Origin: Bacteroidota bacterium
GTDB taxonomy: Bacteria; Bacteroidota; Bacteroidia; Chitinophagales; Saprospiraceae
Reading direction: 5' to 3'
DNA: 64,000 nucleotides
Assembly: GCA_030147525.1 (NCBI GenBank)
Contig: JASBVF010000003.1
Location: 186,001 to 250,000 of the forward strand
The notes under the pieces were generated by a model that was not told where the DNA came from, ran no database searches, and saw only the letters and a list, made by a program, of their open reading frames with translations. The translations under genes and the position numbers were made by a program. Positions 26,091 to 34,182 of the stretch are shown piece by piece; position 1 is the stretch's first letter; the number at the start of each line of letters is the position of its first letter.

Positions 26091-28421
26091 ATGAATTTAC
26101 CGGCCAAATACCTGTTGCTTTTCGGCTTCTTAATCGGTTGTTGTTTACTGTTGTTCACCGGTTTTTTTAGTAAAAAAGATGACCGTGCTTTGCCTGCCCT
26201 GCCTGATCAGGTCGACTACAATTTTCACATCAAACCCATCATCTCCGACCGTTGCTTCAAATGCCACGGGCCGGACAAAGCCAAACAGGAGTCAGAACTT
26301 GGTCTGCACAATGCCGAAGGATTGTTTAAAACGCTCAAAGACGATCCTTCCCGTCATGTGATCGTACCCGGAAAACCGGAGGTGAGCGAGCTCTACCTGC
26401 GCATTATGGAACACGATCCCGACCTGCTGATGCCACCCCCTGAAAGTAACCTCGCACTGAGCGAATGGGAAAAAGCAGTAATCAAAAAATGGATTGAGCA
26501 GGGCGCCGAATACAAGCAGCACTGGGCTTTCATTCCGCCTAAGCAGCCGGATTTACCTTCTGTGAAAAACACCAGCTGGCCCAAAAACGAACTCGACTAT
26601 TTCATTTTAAAAAAACTGGAAGATGAGGGGCTTAAACCGAATGATGAAGCAGACAAAGAACGGCTGCTTCGCCGGGTGAGCTACGACCTGACAGGACTAC
26701 CGCCGTCCCCGGATTTGATGGAACAATTTCTGGCTGATCAATCGCCAAAGGCTTTTGAAAAAGTAGTGGACCAACTATTGGCGCTTCCGGCTTATGGCGA
26801 ACATCAGGCTGTTTATTGGCTGGACCTCGCCCGTTACGCTGATTCGCACGGCTATCAGGACGACAGCTACCGGTCCATGTGGCCCTGGCGGGATTGGGTC
26901 ATTCATGCCTTTAACGAAAACCAGCCTTACGATGAATTTGTCACCTGGCAACTGGCCGGGGACCTGTTGCCGAAGGCGAACAAAGCGCAGATTCTGGCCA
27001 CGGGTTTTAACCGAAATCACAAAATCACACAGGAAGGCGGCGTAATAGAAGCAGAGTATCGCACGGAATACATCGCAGACAAAACGAATCTTTACGGGCT
27101 TGCCTTTCTGGGATTGACTTTCGAGTGTGCCCGCTGTCACGATCACAAATACGATCCGGTTTCGCAGGAGGAATATTTCAAAACCTATGCGTTTTTCAAT
27201 CAAAGCAGCGAGAAAGGTTTCTACGGCGACGTCAGCAACGTATCTATTGCAGAGGAACCCGTGCTGGTGCCTACGAAGGAAGAACTTGACGGTATTTTGC
27301 ATTTTATCAACGATACGGAAGCGGACACGGTGGTGAGTATGGTAATGTCGGAGGGAGAACCCCGTGAAACTTTTACCCTGAAGCGGGGGCAATATGACCA
27401 CCCCGACAAGCAGGTGGGGTTTGGTACTCCGGAAGTCATTCTGCCTTATTCGGAAGCACTGCCTAAAAACCGGCTTGGCCTCGCCATGTGGACTTTTGAT
27501 GAAAAAAACCCATTGACGGCAAGGGTCGCTGTTAATCGCATCTGGCAACAATTTTTCGGTGCGGGCATCGTGAAAAGTTCTGACAATTTTGGCAGCCAGG
27601 GCGAGTTACCTTCTCACCCGGAATTACTCGATTGGATGGCAGTTGATTTTCGTGAAAACGGATGGGATGTAAAACGTCTGATCAGGCAAATTGTGACGTC
27701 AGCCACTTACCGGCAATCCGCTGTTACCGATAAAAAAAAGCTGGAGATTGACCCGGAGAACCGTCTGCTCGCAAGGGGCCCCCGGTACAGAATGACTCCG
27801 GAAATGATCCGGGATACCTGGCTGGCAGCCAGCGGGCTCCTGGTACAAAAAACAGGAGGACCGCCCGTGCGGCCCTATCAGCCGGAAGGACTTTGGGAAG
27901 AAACCAACGCCGGCGAGGGACGTGGTTCTTTGACGAAATATGTGCAAGATTCTGGCAGCAAACTCTACCGCCGAACGATGTATACCATTTTTAAACGAAC
28001 GCTGCCCCACCCTTTCCTGACTACTTTCGATGCCAGCTACCGGGACGTTTGCGCCGTAAAACGCCAGCGAACCAATACGCCTCTGCAAGCATTAAATTTG
28101 ATGAATGATCCCACCATGCTGGAATCTTCAAGGGTTTTGGCTGAAAACTTGCTTAAAAAGGAAGGCATGACTGCAGATGAAAGACTGGACGAAGTTTTCC
28201 GCAGAATTGTTTGCCGTAGGCCGGCAAAAGGGGAACAATTTATTTTGAAAGAATATTTTTCCGAGAGAAAGGCGCAACTTTCGGCTACACCGGAAACAGC
28301 CCGAAAACTATTAAAAACAGGCACATTGGAGCCTGACAGTTCGGTTGATCCGGTAGAAAGCGCTGCGCTGGCTGAAGTAGCCGCCATGGTTTTCAATATG
28401 GATGAAACCATCAACAAGTGA
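26091..28421 (+). CDS. PSCyt1 - DUF1549 (PSCyt2) - DUF1553 (PSD1) protein, planctomycete-type
   Basis: A 776-residue membrane-anchored exported protein. The start has one hydrophobic helix (residues 7-25). A first haem c motif C55-x2-C58-H59 (RCFKCHGPD) marks the planctomycete cytochrome domain PSCyt1. DUF1549 follows about 160-385, with LLRRVSYDLTGLPP and a second haem c-like motif C346-A-R-C349-H350 (DHKYDP). DUF1553 spans about 465-760 (ARVAVNRIWQQFFG, RTNTPLQALNLMND). Many family members are near 1000 residues with an extra concanavalin-like domain between the two DUFs; that insert is missing here. The genes downstream are a small secreted protein and DUF1501, the usual partner. The biochemical role of the pair is not established; a redox or carbohydrate role is often guessed. 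Confidence 0.9.
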   Translation: MNLPAKYLLLFGFLIGCCLLLFTGFFSKKDDRALPALPDQVDYNFHIKPIISDRCFKCHGPDKAKQESELGLHNAEGLFKTLKDDPSRHVIVPGKPEVSELYLRIMEHDPDLLMPPPESNLALSEWEKAVIKKWIEQGAEYKQHWAFIPPKQPDLPSVKNTSWPKNELDYFILKKLEDEGLKPNDEADKERLLRRVSYDLTGLPPSPDLMEQFLADQSPKAFEKVVDQLLALPAYGEHQAVYWLDLARYADSHGYQDDSYRSMWPWRDWVIHAFNENQPYDEFVTWQLAGDLLPKANKAQILATGFNRNHKITQEGGVIEAEYRTEYIADKTNLYGLAFLGLTFECARCHDHKYDPVSQEEYFKTYAFFNQSSEKGFYGDVSNVSIAEEPVLVPTKEELDGILHFINDTEADTVVSMVMSEGEPRETFTLKRGQYDHPDKQVGFGTPEVILPYSEALPKNRLGLAMWTFDEKNPLTARVAVNRIWQQFFGAGIVKSSDNFGSQGELPSHPELLDWMAVDFRENGWDVKRLIRQIVTSATYRQSAVTDKKKLEIDPENRLLARGPRYRMTPEMIRDTWLAASGLLVQKTGGPPVRPYQPEGLWEETNAGEGRGSLTKYVQDSGSKLYRRTMYTIFKRTLPHPFLTTFDASYRDVCAVKRQRTNTPLQALNLMNDPTMLESSRVLAENLLKKEGMTADERLDEVFRRIVCRRPAKGEQFILKEYFSERKAQLSATPETARKLLKTGTLEPDSSVDPVESAALAEVAAMVFNMDETINK

Positions 28422-28457
28422 CTCATAATCAGTTCGATACAAACAAATCACGCTGAC

Positions 28458-28796
28458 ATGGCCCGGAACATACTATTTATATTTCTATTGATTTTTGGCG
28501 CTGAAAAACTATCAGGACAAGACTCGCTAAAACTGGAGCCGACGCTTTACATCCTGAGCGACGACACAGTGAAATTTCAGGGTAAAAAAATCGGCATTGA
28601 CTTCCTGGAAAATGAGTTGATCGATTACCAGTTTGAAATCCCGGAAAGCAAGCGGGATGATATTCGGCTGAAGCTTTTTGTACTTCCGAAAGTCAGTCTG
28701 AATACCGTGACGGAAGTCAAATTGACTTTGAAAACCAACAGTTTTTTAAAAGTAGTCTACCAAATTCCGCCTTCGGAAAAAATAAAAGGAAAATAA
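28458..28796 (+). CDS. Small secreted protein of unknown function within the DUF1549/DUF1501 cluster
   Basis: A 112-residue protein with a signal peptide (MARNILFIFLLIFGAEKLSGQ). The mature part of about 90 residues has alternating charged and hydrophobic strands (VTEVKLTLKTNSFLKVVYQIP), suggesting a compact beta fold, and has no cysteine. It lies 36 nt after the DUF1553 gene and 11 nt before the DUF1501 gene, so it is almost certainly co-transcribed. No family was recognised. Being inserted between two genes that normally pair directly, it may be a dedicated partner of this branch. Confidence 0.75.
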   Translation: MARNILFIFLLIFGAEKLSGQDSLKLEPTLYILSDDTVKFQGKKIGIDFLENELIDYQFEIPESKRDDIRLKLFVLPKVSLNTVTEVKLTLKTNSFLKVVYQIPPSEKIKGK

Positions 28797-28807
28797 CTTC
28801 AGTCACC

Positions 28808-30268
28808 ATGGCAAACCCACTCCTCGAATCTCAGCTCAATATCAACCGCCGGACTTTTTTTTCCCGTCTGAGCGTCGGAATCGGTTCGCTTGCACTCGGC
28901 TCATTGATGGTGCCCAATCTGATGTCCTGCAAAGGAAAGGGCTTGGAGGAAGAACTTATTTCTGCCGGGTTGCCACATTTTGCACCGAAGGCGAAGCGGG
29001 TGATCTACCTGTTTCAAAGCGGCGCCCCATCGCAGTTGGAGTCATTTGACTACAAACCCTTGCTGCGCAAAATGCATGGCGAAGACTTGCCGGAATCGGT
29101 GCGAATGGGCCAGCGGCTGACGACGATGACAAGCGGACAGTCGGAATTTCCCCTGGTCGGGTCTGCGGTAGATTTCAAACAATACGGACAAAACGGGACC
29201 TGGATCAGCGACTTTTTTCCATTCACCGGGCAAATTTCGGATGAAATCTGCATCGTGAGGAGCATGTTTACCGAAGCGATCAACCACGATCCGGCCATTA
29301 CCTTTTTTCAAACAGGTCATCAACAAGGCGGACGCCCGAGCATGGGAGCGTGGATGAGCTACGGACTGGGCAGCGAAAACGAAAACCTGCCCGCATTTGT
29401 CGTCCTCACCAGCCGTGGTGGAGGAAATGCGCAAGGGCTCTACGCACACCTTTGGTCGGCCGGATTTCTTGATTCAGCCCATCAAGGCGTATTGATGCGG
29501 GGAGGTAAGGACCCGGTTCTGTACCTCAACGACCCCGCCGGATTTGAAGGAGCTGATCGCCGCAGGTTTCTCGACCATCTTGCCCGGCTCAACCAGGAAA
29601 CTTACGAAGAGTTCGGCGACCCTGAAATCGTATCCCGCATCCGTCAATACGAAATGGCCTACCGGATGCAGACCTCTGTTCCGGAGGTGATGGACATCGG
29701 TAACGAACCAGAGCACATCCTGCGGATGTACGGTCCGGATGTACTCACGCCGGGTAGTTTTGCCGCCAATTGCCTGTTAGCCAGAAAGCTGGCGGAGAAG
29801 GACGTACGCTTCATCCAGCTTTACCATCAGGGATGGGATCAGCACGGCAATCTGGTTCCTGAGATGGGAATGCAGGCAAAACAAACAGACCAACCTTCTG
29901 CAGCTTTGGTCCTTGACTTGAAACAGCGTGGTTTGCTCGATGATACGCTGGTAATCTGGGGCGGTGAGTTTGGCAGAACAAATTACTGCCAGGGTCCGCT
30001 CGACGAACAGGTTTACGGACGTGACCATCATCCAAGAGCCTTTTCTATCTGGATGGCCGGCGGAGGAATACAACCCGGCCTGGTTTGGGGAGAAACAGAT
30101 GAATTCGGTTACAACATCGTAAAAGACCCGGTTCACATACACGACTTTCACGCTACCGTCATGCACCTGATGGGCATGGATCATACAAAACTGACATTCA
30201 AACACCAGGGAAGGAGATACCGCCTGACAGATGTGGCCGGAGAAGTTGTAAAAGGTATAATAGCCTGA
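28808..30268 (+). CDS. DUF1501 protein with Tat-type signal
   Basis: A 486-residue exported protein. The N-terminus NRRTFFSRLSVGIGSLALGSL is a twin-arginine-like signal (RRTFF), followed by a cysteine in LMSCKG that could be lipidated. The DUF1501 core, structurally related to alkaline phosphatase/sulfatase folds, shows VIYLFQSGAPSQLESFDYKP, SRGGGNAQG, IQLYHQGWDQHGN and a late metal-type cluster VIWGGEFGRTNYC...GRDHHPRAFSIWMAGGG. The histidines and aspartates of the last two segments suggest a metal site, inferred by fold. Partner of the DUF1549/DUF1553 protein upstream, as in planctomycetes. A low-GC palindrome AATACTT-t-AAGTATT follows near 30275, which may end transcription. Confidence 0.9.
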   Translation: MANPLLESQLNINRRTFFSRLSVGIGSLALGSLMVPNLMSCKGKGLEEELISAGLPHFAPKAKRVIYLFQSGAPSQLESFDYKPLLRKMHGEDLPESVRMGQRLTTMTSGQSEFPLVGSAVDFKQYGQNGTWISDFFPFTGQISDEICIVRSMFTEAINHDPAITFFQTGHQQGGRPSMGAWMSYGLGSENENLPAFVVLTSRGGGNAQGLYAHLWSAGFLDSAHQGVLMRGGKDPVLYLNDPAGFEGADRRRFLDHLARLNQETYEEFGDPEIVSRIRQYEMAYRMQTSVPEVMDIGNEPEHILRMYGPDVLTPGSFAANCLLARKLAEKDVRFIQLYHQGWDQHGNLVPEMGMQAKQTDQPSAALVLDLKQRGLLDDTLVIWGGEFGRTNYCQGPLDEQVYGRDHHPRAFSIWMAGGGIQPGLVWGETDEFGYNIVKDPVHIHDFHATVMHLMGMDHTKLTFKHQGRRYRLTDVAGEVVKGIIA

Positions 30269-30365
30269 TTTTTAATACTTTAAGTATTATGCCATACTTG
30301 CCCGATAAAAACGGAACAACTCACCATTTCTTCAAATTACTATAGTCTAATAAAAAATTATTACG

Positions 30366-31079
30366 TTGAAATTTTTACACCTGCTCACAATTTTAACCTT
30401 CTTGATCAGTGCCGAAACTGCTTCTTCTCAATCTGCTGAAAACATAAAGTTTGACCAGATTCTGCCTAAAAAAGTCAGGTCCCTGCTGAAAAAAGAACAG
30501 CTTGAAACTAAGGCTGATTTCAAAAATATGCAAACGTCCTGTTACGATGAAATGACGCAGGCCGGCTACTGGAATCATGTTTCCACACTGCTGTTGGAGG
30601 AGCCGGTTGAAATGGTCTGGAAAACTTATCAGTCCCTGAGTCCGAAGGAATTAGGGGGCGGTAAGATTATTTCCTTCGGGTTATCTTACTCTCGAAAGCA
30701 CAATAAAATAATTTATCCTGACGATGAATGCGGAAAAATTGAAGAAGGTCAGATTATCATTTCCGGACTGCGCTACCTCGGGGGGATCGTAAAACTGGCA
30801 GTTGCACAGGAAATTACGGCAATTGATGAAACTGATCGGATCATCACTTTCTGTTATATGCAGAATGGAAAAACATTGGGAAGTCAGCACATTCGCTTTC
30901 AGGAAGCTTCAGACGGTGGAACAGAGATTGTCCATGAAACATTTTACCGGGGCAAATCAAAATTCAGGGATAAAAAATTGTACCCCGGACTGCACGAAAA
31001 AACCATTCTTGAAATGCACAGGAACGTGCTTCGTAAACTTCAGGGCGAAAGACTGGAGCTTGCCATCAACCAACCTTGA
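30366..31079 (+). CDS. Secreted protein of unknown function, SRPBCC/START-like
   Basis: A 237-residue protein starting at TTG. There is no in-frame ATG that keeps the signal peptide KFLHLLTILTFLISAETASSQS, so TTG is the best start. The mature part begins with a charged helix (KKVRSLLKKEQLETK); then WNHVSTLLLEEPVEMVWKTYQ and a long beta-rich stretch ending in a helix EKTILEMHRNVLRKLQGE recall the helix-grip (SRPBCC) fold used to bind lipids or polyketides. This is fold-level inference only. Its stop lies 10 nt from the stop of a convergent small gene. It starts 97 nt after DUF1501 and could belong to the same unit. Confidence 0.7.
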   Translation: MKFLHLLTILTFLISAETASSQSAENIKFDQILPKKVRSLLKKEQLETKADFKNMQTSCYDEMTQAGYWNHVSTLLLEEPVEMVWKTYQSLSPKELGGGKIISFGLSYSRKHNKIIYPDDECGKIEEGQIIISGLRYLGGIVKLAVAQEITAIDETDRIITFCYMQNGKTLGSQHIRFQEASDGGTEIVHETFYRGKSKFRDKKLYPGLHEKTILEMHRNVLRKLQGERLELAINQP

Positions 31080-31089
31080 GCATTTTTTT

Positions 31090-31422
31090 TTAAGACAGCT
31101 TGGACTTGAACCACCCGATAATCCCGGATGAAGGGCGTGGTTCGATATGAATATTCCGAATGGAAACCTGGCCGTTCACATCAATCCATGCAATATAATC
31201 ACCACCGGTTACGTCCGGAATCTTGATCTCAAGCTTATCATCTGAACTGGTAAGGTTGAAATTTTCTTCAAAAACTGCACTCCCTAATTTGTTTTGAATG
31301 ATAATAGAAAGGCGCGTGCTTTCCTCAAATTGGCAGGGTAAACTCAGTGCTACACCATTTGTTGTTCTTATGCTTGAAAATTCACCCAAGTGCTTCATTT
31401 TGTAATCGTTGGAAATTCCCAT
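31090..31422 (-). CDS. Small protein of unknown function, beta-rich
   Basis: A 110-residue protein without signal peptide or membrane helix. The strand pattern RLSIIIQNKLGSAVFEENFNL, then GGDYIAWIDVNGQVSIRNIHI and an end near WFKSKLS, resembles the immunoglobulin-like module of type IX sorting tails but lacks the rest of a cargo protein. MKHLGEF eight codons in could be the true start. It might be a cytoplasmic chaperone-like or a fragment. It is convergent with the preceding gene, and no promoter box was found. Confidence 0.55.
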   Translation of the reverse strand: MGISNDYKMKHLGEFSSIRTTNGVALSLPCQFEESTRLSIIIQNKLGSAVFEENFNLTSSDDKLEIKIPDVTGGDYIAWIDVNGQVSIRNIHIEPRPSSGIIGWFKSKLS

Positions 31423-31695
31423 TCAAGTATTTTTTAAGTTTTGACGATCATACGCTCCCTGTGTCACTATGTACGTACAAAACTTAATTTCGGTTTTTTC
31501 GTCCTGATAAAATTGCAGTTGACTTTTTCTGCTTTAATTGTCAAAAATTCTGAGATCGTAAAATTAGGATTAAATAGCACCAACCCTTGTAGTTATTCAT
31601 AAGCTGACGCCTTCGAGACAAAAGAGCATCTTCCTGTAAGACAAAATTACACAGGCAGATCGATCTATCTAACAATATATTCACTTGGCTTGAGT
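31423..31695. other. Intergenic region between a small gene and the tRNA-Leu pair
   Basis: About 270 AT-rich bases with no gene, tRNA or promoter box seen. The only structure is the 8-bp palindrome GTACGTAC near 31471. It should contain the promoter of the minus-strand small gene. Confidence 0.35.
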
Positions 31696-31727
31696 AAAAA
31701 AAAGTCAGTCTTGATGCAGACTGACTT
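31696..31727 (-). terminator. Rho-independent terminator of the tRNA-Leu pair
   Basis: AAGTCAGTC (31702-31710) pairs with GACTGACTT (31719-31727) around an 8-nt loop. Read on the minus strand the stem ends in eight T residues (complement of 31696-31703), 19 nt past the tRNA 3' end. Confidence 0.9.
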
Positions 31728-31745
31728 CAGATGGTAAGGTTTAAG

Positions 31746-31829
31746 TGCCGAAAGAGGGAGTCGAACCCTCACGTCCTTGCGGACACACGCCCCTGAAACG
31801 TGCGCGTCTACCAGTTCCGCCATTTCGGC
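31746..31829 (-). tRNA. tRNA-Leu (anticodon CAG)
   Basis: 84-nt class II tRNA. The acceptor is GCCGAAA / TTTCGGC with A as discriminator; the anticodon stem is CACGT/GCGTG with loop TTCAGGG, giving CAG; the variable arm is TGTCCGCAAGGACGT; the T-loop GGTTCGACTC is canonical. CCA is not encoded. It lies 72 nt downstream of a second tRNA-Leu in the same transcript. Confidence 0.96.
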
Positions 31830-31901
31830 TTTGCTGTCGTAGTGATGTGATTAGGTGAGAAAAATACTGCTCAACAAATTCACAAGAAAATTTCAAGAAT
31901 G

Positions 31902-31985
31902 TACCGAAGGTGGGACTCGAACCCACACGATGTTGCCATCACTGGATTTTGAATCCAGCGCGTCTACCAGTTCCGCCACTTCGGC
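31902..31985 (-). tRNA. tRNA-Leu (anticodon CAA)
   Basis: 84-nt class II tRNA. The acceptor is GCCGAAG / CTTCGGT with one G-T pair; the anticodon stem is CTGGA/TCCAG with loop TTCAAAA, giving CAA; a long variable arm (TGATGGCAACATCGT) is present and the T-loop is GGTTCGAGTC. CCA is not encoded. It is the first gene of the two-tRNA transcript, decoding UUG. Confidence 0.96.
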
Positions 31986-32069
31986 ATGTTAATGGGATTA
32001 CTCTTTTCTATAAAAGACTGACAGTGAGTAATCTAATTCAAATTTTCAAGTAATATCCACTCTCTGTTT

Positions 32070-32606
32070 TCAAGCTTCCTTCGAAGCGGGTGCAAATCTA
32101 TCCAAATTTTCCTGAATTCTCCAAATGTATCTTTTTTTCAGAAAAAAATCTTTTACAATTTCCAGCTGATCAAGGTCATTTTCATGCGCTTCAAATGCTT
32201 CTAAATAAGGCAAAATAGCTTGATATAATTGATCTTCGAGGAGGTTAATTTTATTTTTCACCTCCTCGAATTTTTTTTCATCAAAATCAAATTCCAGCTC
32301 CATCAGCGCCTCATTGACCTCCATCATTTCCATCAAAAACTCCTGAGGGATATCGTTTTTACCTTCCTCTTTTAACACTCCCTTCAGCTCAAGGATGTAT
32401 TTCATCCTTCGGTCAAAGTCCGATAACGTGTGATATGCCTGGTTGTTAAGTGTTGAAAGTTCAAGTGTTTCTTCCTGCTTTTCGTCCGACTCCAGCGTAA
32501 AGAAATCTGGGTGGTACTTTTTGCTGTTCTGCAAAAACTTTCGTTTTAGTTCAGCCTCATCCGGCAAAAACGAAACAGGAATCTCGAAAAAATCAAAATA
32601 ATTCAT
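32070..32606 (-). CDS. hscB: HscB-type J-domain co-chaperone for Fe-S cluster assembly
   Basis: A 178-residue J-protein that stimulates HscA-type Hsp70 and delivers the IscU scaffold. MNYFDFFEIPVSFLPDEAELKRKF is the characteristic start; the HPD motif is His32-Pro33-Asp34 in KKYHPDFF, and residues about 85-178 form the three-helix scaffold-binding bundle (EFLMEMMEVNEALMELE). A longer frame to 32654 overlaps rseP and has no family match, so the internal ATG was used. It starts 13 nt after the rseP stop, so the two are co-transcribed. No iscU, hscA or fdx gene is adjacent, unlike in proteobacterial isc operons. Confidence 0.92.
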   Translation of the reverse strand: MNYFDFFEIPVSFLPDEAELKRKFLQNSKKYHPDFFTLESDEKQEETLELSTLNNQAYHTLSDFDRRMKYILELKGVLKEEGKNDIPQEFLMEMMEVNEALMELEFDFDEKKFEEVKNKINLLEDQLYQAILPYLEAFEAHENDLDQLEIVKDFFLKKRYIWRIQENLDRFAPASKEA

Positions 32607-32619
32607 CAGTCGCAGTTCA

Positions 32620-33960
32620 TTAAAACAACCTCGAAATATCCAGCCCAAGGGCAAATACCATGATCGAGATCAGGATTACAAATCCAACCATGGTTGAAAT
32701 CTCCATCACTTTGTCACTCGGCTTTTTGCCCGTAAGCACCTCAAAAATCAGGAAGACCACGTGGCCGCCATCCAATGCCGGAATTGGAAGGAGGTTGATG
32801 AATGCCAGCACCAGCGAAAGCATCGCAGTCATCTGCCAGAAAGTTTCCCAGTCCCAGGTATCCGGGAACATGGAGCCAATCGTGATAAAACTTCCAAGGC
32901 TATCCTGCGGCTTGATCTTGCCTTTGAACATCTGGCCGAATGCCTTCACCTGGGTAACCAGAAAGTTCACGCCTTTGGTAACACCGGCAGGCATTGCTTC
33001 AGTGAAAGTGTAAGGCTTGCGCAATGTTTCGAGTCCGGCAGGCCCGGCGCCGATTTTACCATTTTTGTCAGTAAGGACGGCAAATGAAAGCGTGTCAGTT
33101 CCACCTGATTCTTTCGGGCGCTCCACTTGCACCTGCACCTCCGTTTCAACTCTTGGGTTTTTCACCACCAGGTCAAAGAAGTCATTAAAAAAAGGAGTAG
33201 GTTCACCATCCAATGCAATGATCCGGTCACCTTTTTGAATGCCGGCCTGTTCCGCCGGGCTTTTCTTGGGGAAGTTTTCAACAACAAACGGTACGCGAGG
33301 AGCGTAGAGGTTAAAGTTTTTATTTTCAAATTTTGAAAGCGCATCTGCTACATCCTCGCGGACAGGTAGCTCTACCCTCTTACCATCTCTTTCAACGGTA
33401 ATCGAACGGGCATTATTGATGATAATTTCAGCGCGCACCAGATTGGGATTGTAGCGCTCCAATTGGAGGGTGTCAACGGCTACGATGTTATCTCCGGGTT
33501 GAATACCAAGCTGTAAGCCAAGCGAGTCGGGTTGAACTCCATACACCAGGTTTTTAACTGGAACATAGGCCTCGCCCCAGGTCCAGAGAATCATTCCGTA
33601 AATAAAAAAGCCAAGTATAAAATTGACCGTAACACCACCCAACATGATGATGAGGCGCTGCCAGGCCGGTTTTGCCCGAAACTCCCAAGGCTTTGGCTCT
33701 TCTTTCATTTGTTCTGTATCAAAACTTTCATCGATCATGCCGGCAATTTTGACATAACCACCCAGCGGCAGCCAGCCAATGCCGTACTCTGTTTCACCCA
33801 CCTTCTTTTTGAAAATGGAGAACCATGGATCAAAAAAGAGGTAAAACTTTTCAACTTTGGTCTTGAACCATTTGGCAGGGAGAAAATGTCCCAACTCGTG
33901 CAGAATGATAAGAATTGAAAGACTAAGCACCAGTTGCCCTACCTTGATAAGAATTTCCAT
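32620..33960 (-). CDS. rseP: RseP site-2 intramembrane metalloprotease
   Basis: A 446-residue polytopic zinc protease that cleaves transmembrane anti-sigma factors and signal peptide remnants. The zinc motif HELGH is at residues 21-25 in the first membrane helix, the second metal ligand motif NLLPIPALDGG is near 390, and PDZ domains lie between (VQPDSLGLQLGIQPGDNIVAVD near 145 and SPAEQAGIQKGDRIIALDG near 235). The length matches the two-PDZ RseP class. A -7 box TACTTTTG lies about 82 nt upstream. The gene diverges from rsmE and is followed by hscB, probably in one operon. Confidence 0.95.
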   Translation of the reverse strand: MEILIKVGQLVLSLSILIILHELGHFLPAKWFKTKVEKFYLFFDPWFSIFKKKVGETEYGIGWLPLGGYVKIAGMIDESFDTEQMKEEPKPWEFRAKPAWQRLIIMLGGVTVNFILGFFIYGMILWTWGEAYVPVKNLVYGVQPDSLGLQLGIQPGDNIVAVDTLQLERYNPNLVRAEIIINNARSITVERDGKRVELPVREDVADALSKFENKNFNLYAPRVPFVVENFPKKSPAEQAGIQKGDRIIALDGEPTPFFNDFFDLVVKNPRVETEVQVQVERPKESGGTDTLSFAVLTDKNGKIGAGPAGLETLRKPYTFTEAMPAGVTKGVNFLVTQVKAFGQMFKGKIKPQDSLGSFITIGSMFPDTWDWETFWQMTAMLSLVLAFINLLPIPALDGGHVVFLIFEVLTGKKPSDKVMEISTMVGFVILISIMVFALGLDISRLF

Positions 33961-34041
33961 TTGCTATTTCTTAATGATAAAATGAAATGTAAAACTGCCG
34001 GATTAGCCGGTAGAATTTACTACCCGTTTCATACGAGCGGG

Positions 34042-34049
34042 CAAAAGTA
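34042..34049 (-). promoter_or_regulatory. -7 box TACTTTTG for rseP-hscB
   Basis: Exact TAnnTTTG on the minus strand. It predicts a leader of about 75 nt before the rseP ATG. No TTTG at the usual -33 spacing was found. Confidence 0.5.
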
Positions 34050-34170
34050 AGTCGATTTGGGGTTTTGACTGCATTTTTTTGTCCCGTAGAACGTTAGGCA
34101 GGTCTAAAAGTTTGATTCTGAAAACGTTTGAACAGGTGCTCAAAGTGCTGAAACCTACATCCCAAAATTC

Positions 34171-34178
34171 TACCTTTG
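34171..34178 (+). promoter_or_regulatory. -7 box TACCTTTG four nucleotides before rsmE
   Basis: Exact TAnnTTTG followed by CCGC and then ATG. With transcription expected 4-7 nt after the box, the mRNA would start at or next to the start codon, giving a leaderless message. Confidence 0.6.
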
Positions 34179-34182
34179 CCGC

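Noticed and set aside
31741-31926. A 61-codon open frame across the tRNA-Leu pair
   Set aside because: It is the antisense/sense translation of tRNA sequence, with the typical spurious string RNGGTGRRARFRG; the tRNA structures are complete.
31746-31985. tRNA-Leu pair as an integration site
   Set aside because: No integrase, direct repeat of a tRNA end or composition change was seen nearby.
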